In this document: piece by piece, positions 23,562-32,802 of the stretch
Numbering within the stretch: position 1 is the first letter of the stretch
How the letters are laid out: each line of letters begins with the position of its first letter
From: an uncultured Bacilli bacterium
GTDB lineage: Bacteria > Bacillota_I > Bacilli_A > RF39 > UBA660
Direction: 5' to 3'
Length of the DNA stretch: 54,181 bases
Assembly (NCBI GenBank): GCA_910586295.1
Contig: CAJUGE010000007.1
Location: forward strand, 1-54,181
Notes under the pieces: generated by a model
Seen by the model: only the letters and a program-made list of their open reading frames with translations
Told to the model about the DNA's origin: nothing
Database searches by the model: none
Translations under genes and position numbers: made by a program

Positions 23562-24020
23562 ATGATAAATAAAAAAGGATTTACATTACTTGAAGTCACC
23601 ATAAGCATAGCCTTACTATCATTAGTAATGGTATTTATGTTTAGACTATTAAATATGGTAAGAAAAGATGAAAACGCAATATCATTAACGACAGAATTAT
23701 TATTAAACAAATCGATTTTATCTAAAAATTTAAACGAAAGCATAAAAAAAAGTAAGGGAATCTCATCATCAACTTGCACAGAAACACTTTGCACATTTAA
23801 TATGAATGATGGAACAACAAAAGAACTAAAACTTACCAATAACAACACAGTAATAGAATTAATAGATACAACAAACAATCAAAAAGAAGTTGTAAGAGAA
23901 CTACCTAATGACTTTAATTATAAAATAAGAAGAGTGGACAACGAATATCTCACTTTAATAACAATAATTGTAAACTCACACGAAGAATACAATGTAGAAA
24001 TAGTTGATAAGAAGATTTAA
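23562..24020 (+). CDS. Prepilin-type N-methylation protein (ComGF-like)
   Basis: A 152-residue protein with the classic prepilin motif KKGFTLLEVTISIALLSLVM. A cysteine pair STCTETLC (about 68-73) lies in the mature domain, which ends in a beta-rich region. The ribosome site is AAGGAGG. It is the last gene of the three-gene pilin-like operon. No assembly ATPase, platform protein or prepilin peptidase lies in this window. Its last 45 nt overlap the convergent ylbJ gene. Confidence 0.85.
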   Translation: MINKKGFTLLEVTISIALLSLVMVFMFRLLNMVRKDENAISLTTELLLNKSILSKNLNESIKKSKGISSSTCTETLCTFNMNDGTTKELKLTNNNTVIELIDTTNNQKEVVRELPNDFNYKIRRVDNEYLTLITIIVNSHEEYNVEIVDKKI

Positions 24021-24872
24021 TATCATAACTAGTAGCTTATTCTTCAAAATGAATTTAACATTCAACTTATATTCGCTCAAAATACTAAAAGCTTGCATCA
24101 AAACACTCATACCAGAAAAAGATAAAAAGAGAGAAATAAAAATATACTTAACTTGAGTACTAAAAACACTAGTGCTCATATTTTTTATACCACTTGTCAT
24201 TTCAAAAATACCATTTATAATAGCAAGCATCTCATCACTTAAATTGACAAAATGCACAAAAATATTAAGTATAGTCATAAAAAACATAATGGTCCCCAAA
24301 ATAACTAAAAGAGTATTTATATTATTTAAAATGCTACTACTAAGCAACTTTGGAAAACTGACTCTACTTGTACTAATACTTGCAGACACATTGCTTATTT
24401 TCTTATAATAAAGAAAATAAACCATAAAATTTGAAATATAAACACTAATAAGTGCCATAACACCTAACTTCAAACTTCCCATCATAAGAAGTCCCACACT
24501 ACTAATAACAAACATAGGATTTGGGAAAAAAGTAACAGACATCATAATCTCCGCATCCCTCATACTTATCATTTTATTATCTAAAAAAATTTTTATATAT
24601 TTAGCATTACTAGGAAGACCAGAAATCATAGATAATAAAATAACATAGCCATATTTAAACCTAAGTATGCTCTTAAGATAATCAACATACCCGTAATTCA
24701 TTAAAAAATCTACCAAAATAAAAAATGGAAACAAAGTGGGGAGTAAATTTTTAATAAAAACATCCATACTATAATTAACAGAATCAATTATCACTTCTGG
24801 GCTAGACAAAAAAACAAATATTACAAAGCTAAAAAATACAACTTTAATTAAATTTCCTAAATTTTTAATCAT
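23976..24872 (-). CDS. ylbJ: YlbJ-like sporulation integral membrane protein
   Basis: A 298-residue membrane protein with about eight helices and nucleoside-recognition ('Gate') type features. The conserved loop SGLPSNAKYIK and NLLPTLFPFFILVDFL are typical of YlbJ, required for normal spore formation in Bacillus. I start at ATG 24872 (MIKNLGN), since the upstream GTG 24884 lies within the GAGG ribosome site. The neighbour ylbL, transcribed the other way, also lies near ylbJ in Bacillus. The 3' end runs 45 nt into the convergent pilin gene with no terminator between. Confidence 0.8.
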   Translation of the reverse strand: MIKNLGNLIKVVFFSFVIFVFLSSPEVIIDSVNYSMDVFIKNLLPTLFPFFILVDFLMNYGYVDYLKSILRFKYGYVILLSMISGLPSNAKYIKIFLDNKMISMRDAEIMMSVTFFPNPMFVISSVGLLMMGSLKLGVMALISVYISNFMVYFLYYKKISNVSASISTSRVSFPKLLSSSILNNINTLLVILGTIMFFMTILNIFVHFVNLSDEMLAIINGIFEMTSGIKNMSTSVFSTQVKYIFISLFLSFSGMSVLMQAFSILSEYKLNVKFILKNKLLVMILNLLINYFYIVFFV

Positions 24873-24888
24873 AATTTTCCTCACTATA

Positions 24889-24897
24889 TGTTATAAT
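24889..24897 (+). promoter_or_regulatory. Extended -10 promoter of ylbL
   Basis: TGT-TATAAT (TATAAT at 24892-24897) in the 42-bp space between the divergent ylbJ and ylbL starts; AGAGGT precedes the ylbL ATG. Confidence 0.5.
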
Positions 24898-24914
24898 AAA
24901 ATGAGAGGTAAATT

Positions 24915-25928
24915 ATGGAAACTAATAAAATATATGTAAAAACTAAAAAATTTATAAAAGAAAATTACTTAAGTATAATTTTTGTAATAATTTGTATATT
25001 ACTTGCTACTATAAGATTAGATTATGAAATCTACACTCCAGGAGGGCTAAGTAATCTTGAAAAAAGAATAAAAGTAGAAGATGGATACGAAAGTAAAGGC
25101 TCATTTAACCTTACATATGTAAGTTCTAAAACAGGTACAATTCCTGCTATACTTTTATCGTATATTATACCATCTTGGGATTTAGTAAGTATAGAAGAAG
25201 TAAGGATAAACGAAGACGAAGATTATGATGACATCCTAAAACGTGGTCAAATAGATTTACAAAGTGTTAACGAGAATGCTATTGCTGTAGCTTTTAAAAC
25301 CGCTGGGATGAAATATGAAATTCTTAAAAATGATACTCAGATATATTATAAATTAGAGAATGCTAAAACCAACTTGAAAACTGGTGACATAATTAAAACT
25401 ATAGATGGTAAGGAAATTACTAGTTTAGAAAGTGTAAGTGAATCTTATGAAGACAAAAAAGCAGGAGATAGAATTGAAATAACTGTTCTTAGAGATGGTA
25501 AAGAAAAAGAGTGTTATGCAACACTATATGAAGAGGATGGTAAAGTATTAATTGGAATTACTTTGGTAAGCACAATTGATGTTGAAACAGAAAAGGATGT
25601 TTCATTCAAATATAAAGGAACAGAATCAGGTGCTTCTGGAGGTTTAATGTCTGCATTAGAAATATACAACAGAATAACAGAATATGACTTAACAAAAGGC
25701 AAAAAAATATCTGGCACTGGAACTATCTCATTAGACGGAAAAGTCGGAGAAATTGCTGGTGTAAAATATAAACTTGCAGGAGCAGTAAGAAAAAAGGCGG
25801 ATGTTTTCATCGTACCAAGTGAAAATTATGAAGAAGCAATAAAGTTGAAAGAAAAAAACAAATATGATATTATAATTATAGAAGCAGATACTTTTGAAAA
25901 TGTTGTGAACACTTTAAAAAAACTATAA
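24915..25928 (+). CDS. ylbL: YlbL/SepM-like PDZ and S16 protease
   Basis: A membrane-anchored serine protease of the YlbL family. Residues about 18-38 form an N-terminal membrane helix, followed by YEIYTPGGL, typical of the family. A PDZ domain lies at about 150-215 (LKTGDIIKTIDGKEI), and a Lon-like S16 domain with serine in TESGASGGLMSAL (about 238) and lysine in GEIAGVKYKLAGA. The family motif is GPSAGL; here it is GASGGL, but the serine is kept. The length (337) matches Bacillus YlbL. In streptococci the relative SepM processes competence peptide. Confidence 0.9.
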   Translation: METNKIYVKTKKFIKENYLSIIFVIICILLATIRLDYEIYTPGGLSNLEKRIKVEDGYESKGSFNLTYVSSKTGTIPAILLSYIIPSWDLVSIEEVRINEDEDYDDILKRGQIDLQSVNENAIAVAFKTAGMKYEILKNDTQIYYKLENAKTNLKTGDIIKTIDGKEITSLESVSESYEDKKAGDRIEITVLRDGKEKECYATLYEEDGKVLIGITLVSTIDVETEKDVSFKYKGTESGASGGLMSALEIYNRITEYDLTKGKKISGTGTISLDGKVGEIAGVKYKLAGAVRKKADVFIVPSENYEEAIKLKEKNKYDIIIIEADTFENVVNTLKKL

Positions 25929-25943
25929 AAGGAGAATTACCAA

Positions 25944-26633
25944 ATGAATTATTATCATATAGATAACTTATACATAGGAGTTTTAGTAACCATTAATAAT
26001 CCTACTAGGAAAAGACCGCACATAACTAAAGATGTTTCTAAAAAAATAATATTTGAAAGAATAATAAAAGACGACAATATTTTCTATGCAAGTGTACTTA
26101 CCGGAACTTTTGTGCCAGCAGAATACTCTACAAAAACCTTAATCAAAGGCATGACTTACTGCACAAACGTAGAACCACTATCAAATTATTATAATAAAAC
26201 AGAAGTTATAGATAAAGAATCTGTTAAGATTATTGAAAGTGAAATAAATAAAGAAATTTCTTCTAAAATAGATACTTCTAAAATATACAAAACAGATAAT
26301 ATCTATATTGGAAGGATATTTCACTTTACAGTTGATAACTACATAAGAATTTACTCTACACAAATTTTTTCAAGAGAATATATATTTGAACAAGTAGACT
26401 ATAAAAATTATAAAGCTTATAGAGAAATTTGGAGCAAAATAGTTTATTGTGAACTTCAAAATACTCCTAAAATCGGTAAAGAATATATTCAAATAATACC
26501 CTTTAATGAAGTATTTAAAGGGTATAAAACGGTAACAGAAAATGAACTTTTGAATTTAGAACAAAGATTATCAAACTCGGTTATAACTAAACCAAAAAAA
26601 GCTTTAACTTTAAAATCACAGTTTATTCGTTAA
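25944..26633 (+). CDS. Unknown protein built of two similar halves
   Basis: A 229-residue soluble protein of unknown family. The two halves align: HIDNLYIGVLV...KKIIFERIIKDDNIFY...LIKGMTYCTNVEPL near 5-80, and KTDNIYIGRIF...REYIFEQVDYKNYKAY...KIGKEYIQIIPFNEV near 115-195. This indicates an internal duplication of a domain of roughly 90-110 residues. It follows ylbL by 15 nt with AAGGAG and may share its transcript. A weak hairpin (ATTCG/CGAAT, then a T run) spans the stop codon. Confidence 0.8.
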   Translation: MNYYHIDNLYIGVLVTINNPTRKRPHITKDVSKKIIFERIIKDDNIFYASVLTGTFVPAEYSTKTLIKGMTYCTNVEPLSNYYNKTEVIDKESVKIIESEINKEISSKIDTSKIYKTDNIYIGRIFHFTVDNYIRIYSTQIFSREYIFEQVDYKNYKAYREIWSKIVYCELQNTPKIGKEYIQIIPFNEVFKGYKTVTENELLNLEQRLSNSVITKPKKALTLKSQFIR

Positions 26634-26721
26634 ATCGAATATCTTTTTTGCTTTAAACACAATTTTCGATAACCAATAATATTAAAAATATCACATACCA
26701 CTAGTGTAATATATATTTTTT

Positions 26722-26730
26722 TGATATAAT
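26722..26730 (+). promoter_or_regulatory. Extended -10 promoter of the nusB operon
   Basis: TGA-TATAAT with TATAAT at 26725-26730. No -35 is visible; instead the 8-bp palindrome CACTAGTG lies about 20 bp upstream (26699-26706). Confidence 0.5.
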
Positions 26731-26754
26731 ATCTTTATAAGAAGGAGCAAAGAA

Positions 26755-27165
26755 ATGAAAATTACTAGAAGCGAATTAAGAGAAAAAATAATGACTATAC
26801 TATATCAAGTAAATGTATATAGAAAAGAAAAAATGGAATACAACATAGATTCTATAATAAAAGAAATTAATTTATCTAATGATGAATTTGTTAACTCAAT
26901 AGTATTAGGAACGATAGAAAAAGAAAACGAAATAGACTCTCTTATTAACAAGTATATGAAAGACTGGACTATTAAAAGGTTAGGTAATATAGACCAAGCG
27001 ATATTTAGAATGAGTGTTTATGAGCTATTATACACAGATACCCCACATATAGTTAGCATAAATGAAGGAATAGAACTATCTAAAAAATTTAGTGATGAAC
27101 GAGTTATAAAAATGTTAAATGCTGTGCTAGATGAAATATTAAATAACGAGGTAAATAATGAGTGA
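26755..27165 (+). CDS. nusB: Transcription antitermination factor NusB
   Basis: NusB binds boxA RNA with S10 (NusE) in rRNA antitermination. The 136 residues are all helical with the family marks: SELREKIMTILYQVNVY at the start, then LINKYMKDWTIKRLGNIDQA, FRMSVYELLYTDTPHIVSIN and EGIELSKKFSDERVIKMLNA. The ribosome site is AAGGAG. It overlaps xseA by 8 nt. In Bacillus folD lies between nusB and xseA; it is absent here. Confidence 0.95.
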   Translation: MKITRSELREKIMTILYQVNVYRKEKMEYNIDSIIKEINLSNDEFVNSIVLGTIEKENEIDSLINKYMKDWTIKRLGNIDQAIFRMSVYELLYTDTPHIVSINEGIELSKKFSDERVIKMLNAVLDEILNNEVNNE

Positions 27166-28426
27166 AGAAATATATTTAACAGTTAGTGACTTAAACAATT
27201 ACATAAAGACTATATTTGATAGAGATGAATTTCTTAATTTCGTTTGTATAAAAGGTGAAATAAGCAATCTAAAATTTCACACTAGAGGACACTTATATTT
27301 CAGCTTAAAAGATGAAAATAGCAAAATAAATGCAGTTATGTTTAACTATCAAGGTGCTGGACTTAACTTTATACCAAAAGACGGAATGAATGTAGAAGTT
27401 AGGGGACGTGTAAATGTATTTGTAGCAGGAGGAAACTATCAAATTAATGTTACTAGTATGAGAGAAGATGGTATAGGTAATTTATATATATTGTTTGAAG
27501 AACTTAAAAAGAAATTATCAGAAGAGGGACTGTTTGAAGAATCCAGAAAAAAGAAACTTCCTAGGATACCAAAGAAAGTCGGAGTTATAACTGCTTCTAC
27601 AGGCGCGGCAGTAAAAGACATAATAAGTACCATCAACAGAAGATTTCCACTTACAGAAATAATACTTTTTCCTACTCTAGTACAAGGTGAAGGTGCAAAA
27701 ATAAACATAGTTAAAATGCTAGAAAAAGCAAGTGAAAGTGATGTTGATGTTATCATAATCGGAAGAGGTGGAGGCTCTATTGAAGACTTATGGGCATTCA
27801 ATGAAGAAATAGTAGCAAGGGCGATATATGATTGTCCAAAACCAATAGTAAGTGCAGTAGGACATGAAATAGACTTTACAATAAGTGACTTTGTAGCAGA
27901 CTTACGAGCTCCCACTCCAACAGCAGCTGCAGAACTAGTCGTACCTAGCCAATTAGAAATATCCAGATATCTTAACGATTACAAATCAAGAATAATAAGC
28001 GTCATAACTAAAAAAATAAGTGCCTATGAAGAAACTTTAAAAAAATATAAAAACAACTATATACTTAATAACCCTCTAAGTTTATACGAAAAAGAAGAAC
28101 AAAAACTAGACAATCTTCTAGAAAAATTAATTACTACAATCAAACACAAACTAGAAACAGAACCAAGCAAACTGCAAAACTTAAAAGAAAAACTATTTAC
28201 CATAACTAATAGAAAATTAGAAAATTACACATCTAAACTAGAAAACATAAAAATCAAACTAGAACTATTAAACCCAGAAAATATTATAGAAAAAGGTTAC
28301 TCAGTAACACTTGTAGATGGAAAGATAATAAAAAGTTTAAAAGACATTGAAAAAGGAAATAATATAACAACTAAATTGAAAGATGGAATAATAACAAGTA
28401 AGGTAAGTGAAATAACATATGAATGA
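27158..28426 (+). CDS. xseA: Exodeoxyribonuclease VII large subunit
   Basis: XseA with XseB forms exonuclease VII, which degrades single-stranded DNA to oligonucleotides. The 422 residues comprise an N-terminal OB domain (VCIKGEISNLKFHTRGHLYF), the catalytic region (KVGVITASTGAAVKDIISTI, IIIGRGGGSIEDLWAFN, VSAVGHEIDFTISDFVADLR, APTPTAAAELVVP) and a long coiled-coil C-terminus. It overlaps nusB upstream and the ankyrin gene downstream by 8 nt each. Confidence 0.97.
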   Translation: MSEEIYLTVSDLNNYIKTIFDRDEFLNFVCIKGEISNLKFHTRGHLYFSLKDENSKINAVMFNYQGAGLNFIPKDGMNVEVRGRVNVFVAGGNYQINVTSMREDGIGNLYILFEELKKKLSEEGLFEESRKKKLPRIPKKVGVITASTGAAVKDIISTINRRFPLTEIILFPTLVQGEGAKINIVKMLEKASESDVDVIIIGRGGGSIEDLWAFNEEIVARAIYDCPKPIVSAVGHEIDFTISDFVADLRAPTPTAAAELVVPSQLEISRYLNDYKSRIISVITKKISAYEETLKKYKNNYILNNPLSLYEKEEQKLDNLLEKLITTIKHKLETEPSKLQNLKEKLFTITNRKLENYTSKLENIKIKLELLNPENIIEKGYSVTLVDGKIIKSLKDIEKGNNITTKLKDGIITSKVSEITYE

Positions 28427-29018
28427 TAATAAATTTTTTTGGAGCAAATTAAATCCTAATAGTAATAAATTAAGAGAAATAATAGATAATTCTATAGAAA
28501 GCCTAAGCGAAAAATTACTAGAATCTATAACTGAAAACGCATCAATAAATCCAAATAAGCATTTTGAATATATGAAAGAGTTAATACAAAAAGGAGCAGA
28601 TATTAACTATAGAAGTAAAAACGGAAAAGTAGTATTATGCGAAGCTGCAAGATACTTGGATTTTACAGAACTAGAATATTTAATAAAATTGGGAGCTTAT
28701 ATCAACACAAAAGACAGAGAAGGTAACACACCACTTCATAATAGTATACATAATCCCAATACAGAAAACTTAATACTATTACTAAATAACTTTGCTTTTA
28801 TAAATAGTGTAAACATCTATGGAAACACACCACTAATGGAAGCAATACTAGCCAATAACATACAAGCTATCAAAATATTAATATTAAAAAATGCAGACTT
28901 ATCTATAAAAAATATTGATGGGAATACTGCTCTAGATTTAGCTAATACACTGAATAATGACAATATAAAACAATTATTAACACAAGAAATAACTGCAAAA
29001 AAATTAAGGAGGAAATAA
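28419..29018 (+). CDS. Ankyrin-repeat protein inserted between xseA and xseB
   Basis: A 199-residue protein with three to four ankyrin repeats (about 50-190). Recognisable units include RSKNGKVVLCEAARYLDF..LEYLIKLGAY, TKDREGNTPLHNSI and VNIYGNTPLMEAILANN..AIKILILKNADL, then IDGNTALDLANTL. The N-terminal 45 residues are a charged cap. There is no signal peptide. It starts 8 nt inside xseA and ends 3 nt before xseB, so it is translated with both exonuclease VII subunits. Ankyrin repeats are protein-binding; a partner in this complex is only an inference. Confidence 0.85.
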   Translation: MNDNKFFWSKLNPNSNKLREIIDNSIESLSEKLLESITENASINPNKHFEYMKELIQKGADINYRSKNGKVVLCEAARYLDFTELEYLIKLGAYINTKDREGNTPLHNSIHNPNTENLILLLNNFAFINSVNIYGNTPLMEAILANNIQAIKILILKNADLSIKNIDGNTALDLANTLNNDNIKQLLTQEITAKKLRRK

Positions 29019-29021
29019 ATA

Positions 29022-29243
29022 ATGACTAAAGAAAAAACATTTGAAACATCACTTTTAAGCTTAGAAGAAATAATAAGAGAACTTGAAAAAGGAGAAGTTC
29101 CATTAGATGATATGATAAAAAAATATGAAGAAGCAATGACTCATGTTAAATTCTGTGAAGAATCACTAGCAAATGCTACCAAAACTGTAAATAATATACT
29201 TAATGAAGATGGTACTTTAAGTGATTTTAATACCGAAGAATAA
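29022..29243 (+). CDS. xseB: Exodeoxyribonuclease VII small subunit
   Basis: A 73-residue XseB, the small subunit that assembles on the XseA stalk. Family marks: FETSLLSLEEIIRELEKGEV, LDDMIKKYEEAMTHVKFCEE. The ribosome site AAGGAGG lies at the end of the ankyrin gene. A terminator follows. Confidence 0.92.
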   Translation: MTKEKTFETSLLSLEEIIRELEKGEVPLDDMIKKYEEAMTHVKFCEESLANATKTVNNILNEDGTLSDFNTEE

Positions 29244-29250
29244 CAATAAT

Positions 29251-29281
29251 TACCAATAAGTATATATTGGTAGTTTTTTTA
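29251..29281 (+). terminator. Terminator after xseB
   Basis: Stem TACCAATA/TATTGGTA (29251-29258 with 29265-29272), loop AGTATA, then G and seven T. Confidence 0.8.
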
Positions 29282-29318
29282 TTATATAAAAGTTAATAGT
29301 AATAACTGAGGTGGGAAA

Positions 29319-30293
29319 GTGAAAAAAATATTATTAACACTATCACTAATGCTATTCATCCCACTCAATATAATAGCTTACTCTGAAAATATAATACCTG
29401 GTGGTGAAAATATAGGAATTGAAATTAATTCTGAAGGACTTATAGTTGTAGGCTTTTATAAAGTAGATGGAAAGTATATTGGTAGTGAAACACTTGAAGT
29501 TGGAGACATAATTTTAAGCATTGAAGGAGTAAATGTTGACTCGATAAAAGAAATGAGCTCTGTAATCGAAGACAAAATAACAAATGATGAAGTAAACATA
29601 CAAATTAAAAGAAATGGTAAAATCAAAAACACAAAACTAACTTTAATAAAAGACGATGGAGTATATAAGACAGGATTATACATCAAAGAAAAAGTTACTG
29701 GAATAGGTACAATAACATATATCGATCCTGAAACTAAAATATATGGTGCACTTGGTCATGAAATAATAATGAATGAAACAAAAAGCAAAGTAGAGGTAAA
29801 AAGTGGTAACATATATGAAAGTTATGTCAACGGAATTGACCGAAGTGTAGATGGCTCTGTTGGAAGCAAAAATGCTACTATATTATATGATAAAGTGCTT
29901 GGAACAATAAACGAAAACAAAAGTGTAGGTATATTTGGTATATATAATCAATCACTTCCAAATAAAAACACATTAAAAGTTGCTAATTGGAATGAAATCA
30001 AAACTGGAAGTGCAAAAATATATACAATAACTGATAAAGATGTAGTAGAAGAATATGAAATTGAGATCACTGACTTAAATAAAAGCGAAATAAAATCTAA
30101 CAAATCCATTTCATTTAAAATTACTGACGAGAGACTATTAGAAAGAAGTGGTGGAATCGTGCAAGGCATGAGTGGAAGTCCAATAATACAAGACGGGAAA
30201 ATAATCGGAGCAGTTACTCACGTTATAATAGATGACGTAAACAGTGGTTATGGAGTATTTATAAGAACAATGCTTGAAGAAGGAGAGAGCTAA
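29319..30293 (+). CDS. spoIVB: SpoIVB peptidase (sporulation signalling protease)
   Basis: SpoIVB is secreted from the forespore and cleaves SpoIVFA to trigger sigma-K activation. The 324 residues show an N-terminal signal-anchor (ILLTLSLMLFIPLNIIAY), a PDZ domain (about 35-115, LEVGDIILSIEGVNVDSIKE) and an S55 peptidase with histidine in GALGHEI (about 147) and serine in VQGMSGSPII (about 285). Bacillus SpoIVB is about 100 residues longer. The start is GTG after GAGGTGGG. It follows nusB-xseA-xseB, as in the broader Bacillus region; recN and spo0A are not present. Confidence 0.92.
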   Translation: MKKILLTLSLMLFIPLNIIAYSENIIPGGENIGIEINSEGLIVVGFYKVDGKYIGSETLEVGDIILSIEGVNVDSIKEMSSVIEDKITNDEVNIQIKRNGKIKNTKLTLIKDDGVYKTGLYIKEKVTGIGTITYIDPETKIYGALGHEIIMNETKSKVEVKSGNIYESYVNGIDRSVDGSVGSKNATILYDKVLGTINENKSVGIFGIYNQSLPNKNTLKVANWNEIKTGSAKIYTITDKDVVEEYEIEITDLNKSEIKSNKSISFKITDERLLERSGGIVQGMSGSPIIQDGKIIGAVTHVIIDDVNSGYGVFIRTMLEEGES

Positions 30294-30305
30294 TCTCTCT
30301 TTTTC
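30284..30305 (+). terminator. Terminator overlapping the spoIVB stop codon
   Basis: Stem AGAGAG/CTCTCT with loop CTAAT, which contains the TAA stop, then a five-T run. Confidence 0.75.
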
Positions 30306-30334
30306 TTTACTTTTAAAATCCTAAGTTATATAAT
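30306..30334 (+). promoter_or_regulatory. Promoter of the helical-repeat gene pair
   Basis: TTTACT at 30306-30311, 17-nt spacer, TATAAT at 30329-30334. It overlaps the spoIVB terminator tail. Confidence 0.5.
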
Positions 30335-30357
30335 AAACAAACAAAAGGAAGTGCAAT

Positions 30358-32793
30358 ATGAAAGTAAAAGTTTTAAAAGAATTAATCAAAGAAGACGTTT
30401 TAGATATTAATAATAAAGAAACATTTGAAAGTGTAATAAATCTTAGTGATGAAGTATCAATTTTTTTACTAAACATCAAATCTAAAAAAACAAAAAAATC
30501 TTTAATAGAAATATTTGAATTAGCAAGCAAAGTTGATTTTTATGAAGAATTAACTAGTAGCATAAGTAAAATTAATGAAGAAATACTTGAGTATAGTTTA
30601 CCGATAATTAACTACTTAATTGAAAGTTATTATACTATTGAATTAAGTAAAGAAAAAATAATTCATACTATAAATACCTTATGTAGTGTAGAATCAAAAG
30701 ACATAGTAAATGCAATTAGAACAATACTTAACAACTTTTCATTTTTGAGACTTAATGAAGAATATTACAAAACTGCCATAACACTAATAGGAGAAACAAA
30801 AAACAACACTCTTTTAAAAATGTATTTAAAGTTCATTCTAAATGAAGACCTACAAGATGGAAATTTCTACACTTATGTTTTAAATGAAATACAAAGTATA
30901 GAAGATGCTAATATATTAGAAGTTTTACTTAATATTGTCACAGATGAAGACCTTAAAGAAAAACCACAACATTTTAAATACATATTTGGAATATCTAAAA
31001 ATATAAGAGATATTGATACACTTTATCCATTATCAGAAATTCTAGTATGTCGTCACTTGTTAAAACTGCCAAACTATAAAACTATAATAAATTGCCTTAT
31101 TCGTACTAACTACCCAAGTAAGCCCACATATTTTAATGCATTCTTAGATATTATATATGATATTGATGGTGATGAAGCTTACAAAGAAAAATACTATATA
31201 GATGTAATAAATACATTAGATAATGTAACTATACAAAATATTTGGGAATGTATAAATCTCACTACCAATAAAGACTTATACACTTCAAATCACTATAGAT
31301 TTGTCATAAGTAACTTCACTAATATTAAAAATGCTACTATATGTGAGAGCTATCGTTATTTAGCATGTGATGAAGATTTTCTAGAAAATGATGATTACGA
31401 AACAATACTCAGCTTTGTAAGCAGAATAGAGAATCTTGGTGTATTTTGGGACTTTAAAGAATTAATGGAATATGAAGAACTAAGAGAAAGTGATAACTAT
31501 CTATTTGCATTAGAAGTAATGAGCAAACTAAAAACACGCGATATTTCAATAACAATGTTAAATGTACTTTCAGATGATTTTTTAGTAACATTTAGCAACT
31601 ATAGATTATTAATAAATAAAATTATTGAATTAAAAGACATAAACAAAATAAAGCTAATATCAGAATTTTTAACTTGGAATCAAACCATCGATGACGAAAC
31701 AAAACTTTCTCTAATACTACAACAAGCTACTGAGATAGAAAGTACTAAAAATCTAGAAAATTACTTTAATTATTTAAAAGACTCAAATAATGTAGTTAGT
31801 GACGATTACTTAACAAGAACATCACTTATCATTTCAAAAATGAAAAATCCGAGTACTTACGAAACTCTAGTAAACACATTCTATACAATTTATAGATTAA
31901 AAAGTAATGAGACAGAAAAGCAAAACACACTATTTAGTGGTATTTCAAGATTTTTGGGTTCTGATTCTTCTAATGAAGACAAAAGAATAAATATCATATT
32001 ATCTTTACCTTTAGAAATATTTTCAGAAAAGCTTTTAAGAAATTTGAACATCGCTATACTAGATAACAACCTTTACAATTCTAATTATTTTGAATATGCT
32101 ATAAACCTATTTAGAGATTTTAATGACGAAACCTGTGAAGTATTAACAGAAATAATTACAAGTAGCTATTTACTAAAACGAGATGACTATAAAGAAATAA
32201 TAAATAAAATAATAGAAATAAAAAGTATCTCACATTTAAAACACATAAGTAAATTAATAAAATTATTAGAAGACAATATCTCACGTTTAAAACACTTAAA
32301 TAAATCAATAAAAATATTAGGAGACAATATAATCGATTCAAATTTATTAAATATTATTCTGGATAAGAATGACGAAAGAATAATTATAGACATTAAGAAT
32401 ATACTAGCTGATTTATCAAAACTAATTATGATTAATACTAGTCCTACAGAATTAATTAAAGAATACTTAAAAAATCCAAATAGCGAAAAAATCAAGTTAA
32501 TAACAAGAATCGCGTGTTCGCAAAATGAAATAGTACAAAAACATAAACAAAGCTTATACATTGAATTGCTTACTAAAGGAAGTTTGAATCAAAGAACGAT
32601 TTACTATTTAGATATACCTAAACAAGATAAAAGTACAATCGAAGAAGAAATATTAGGCACATCTTCACTTTATTTAATAGAAGACATAGTTTCATTCGCA
32701 CAAACGGCAACCCAGGAAGAACTATTAGAAGAATTAGAAAGTATAAATGATAATGAAGAAGTAAGTACACTAACACTAAATAAAAGAAATTAG
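30358..32793 (+). CDS. Large helical-repeat protein A (unknown function)
   Basis: An 811-residue, acidic, fully helical protein without signal peptide or membrane segments. It is made of degenerate helix-pair repeats of roughly 35-45 residues, typically with a Y/F-x-x-V/I-I/L turn and an IxDIxxLxxL helix, as in HEAT/ARM-type solenoids. Its N-terminus (LKELIKEDVLDINNKETFES..NLSDEVSIFLLNIKS) and C-terminal region (LLTKGSLNQRTIYYL...SFAQTATQEELLEELESIN) align with those of the next gene, so the two are tandem paralogues. A recent 51-bp tandem duplication lies near residues 624-657. Function is unknown; solenoids of this kind usually bind proteins. Confidence 0.85.
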   Translation: MKVKVLKELIKEDVLDINNKETFESVINLSDEVSIFLLNIKSKKTKKSLIEIFELASKVDFYEELTSSISKINEEILEYSLPIINYLIESYYTIELSKEKIIHTINTLCSVESKDIVNAIRTILNNFSFLRLNEEYYKTAITLIGETKNNTLLKMYLKFILNEDLQDGNFYTYVLNEIQSIEDANILEVLLNIVTDEDLKEKPQHFKYIFGISKNIRDIDTLYPLSEILVCRHLLKLPNYKTIINCLIRTNYPSKPTYFNAFLDIIYDIDGDEAYKEKYYIDVINTLDNVTIQNIWECINLTTNKDLYTSNHYRFVISNFTNIKNATICESYRYLACDEDFLENDDYETILSFVSRIENLGVFWDFKELMEYEELRESDNYLFALEVMSKLKTRDISITMLNVLSDDFLVTFSNYRLLINKIIELKDINKIKLISEFLTWNQTIDDETKLSLILQQATEIESTKNLENYFNYLKDSNNVVSDDYLTRTSLIISKMKNPSTYETLVNTFYTIYRLKSNETEKQNTLFSGISRFLGSDSSNEDKRINIILSLPLEIFSEKLLRNLNIAILDNNLYNSNYFEYAINLFRDFNDETCEVLTEIITSSYLLKRDDYKEIINKIIEIKSISHLKHISKLIKLLEDNISRLKHLNKSIKILGDNIIDSNLLNIILDKNDERIIIDIKNILADLSKLIMINTSPTELIKEYLKNPNSEKIKLITRIACSQNEIVQKHKQSLYIELLTKGSLNQRTIYYLDIPKQDKSTIEEEILGTSSLYLIEDIVSFAQTATQEELLEELESINDNEEVSTLTLNKRN
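32227..32328 (+). repeat. 51-bp in-frame tandem duplication inside repeat protein A
   Basis: Two copies, 32227-32277 and 32278-32328, encode SHLKHISKLIKLLEDNI and SRLKHLNKSIKILGDNI. They differ at a handful of bases, so the event is fairly recent. It shows how the solenoid grows by whole 17-residue helices. Confidence 0.85.
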
Positions 32794-32802
32794 GAGAGCA
32801 TA

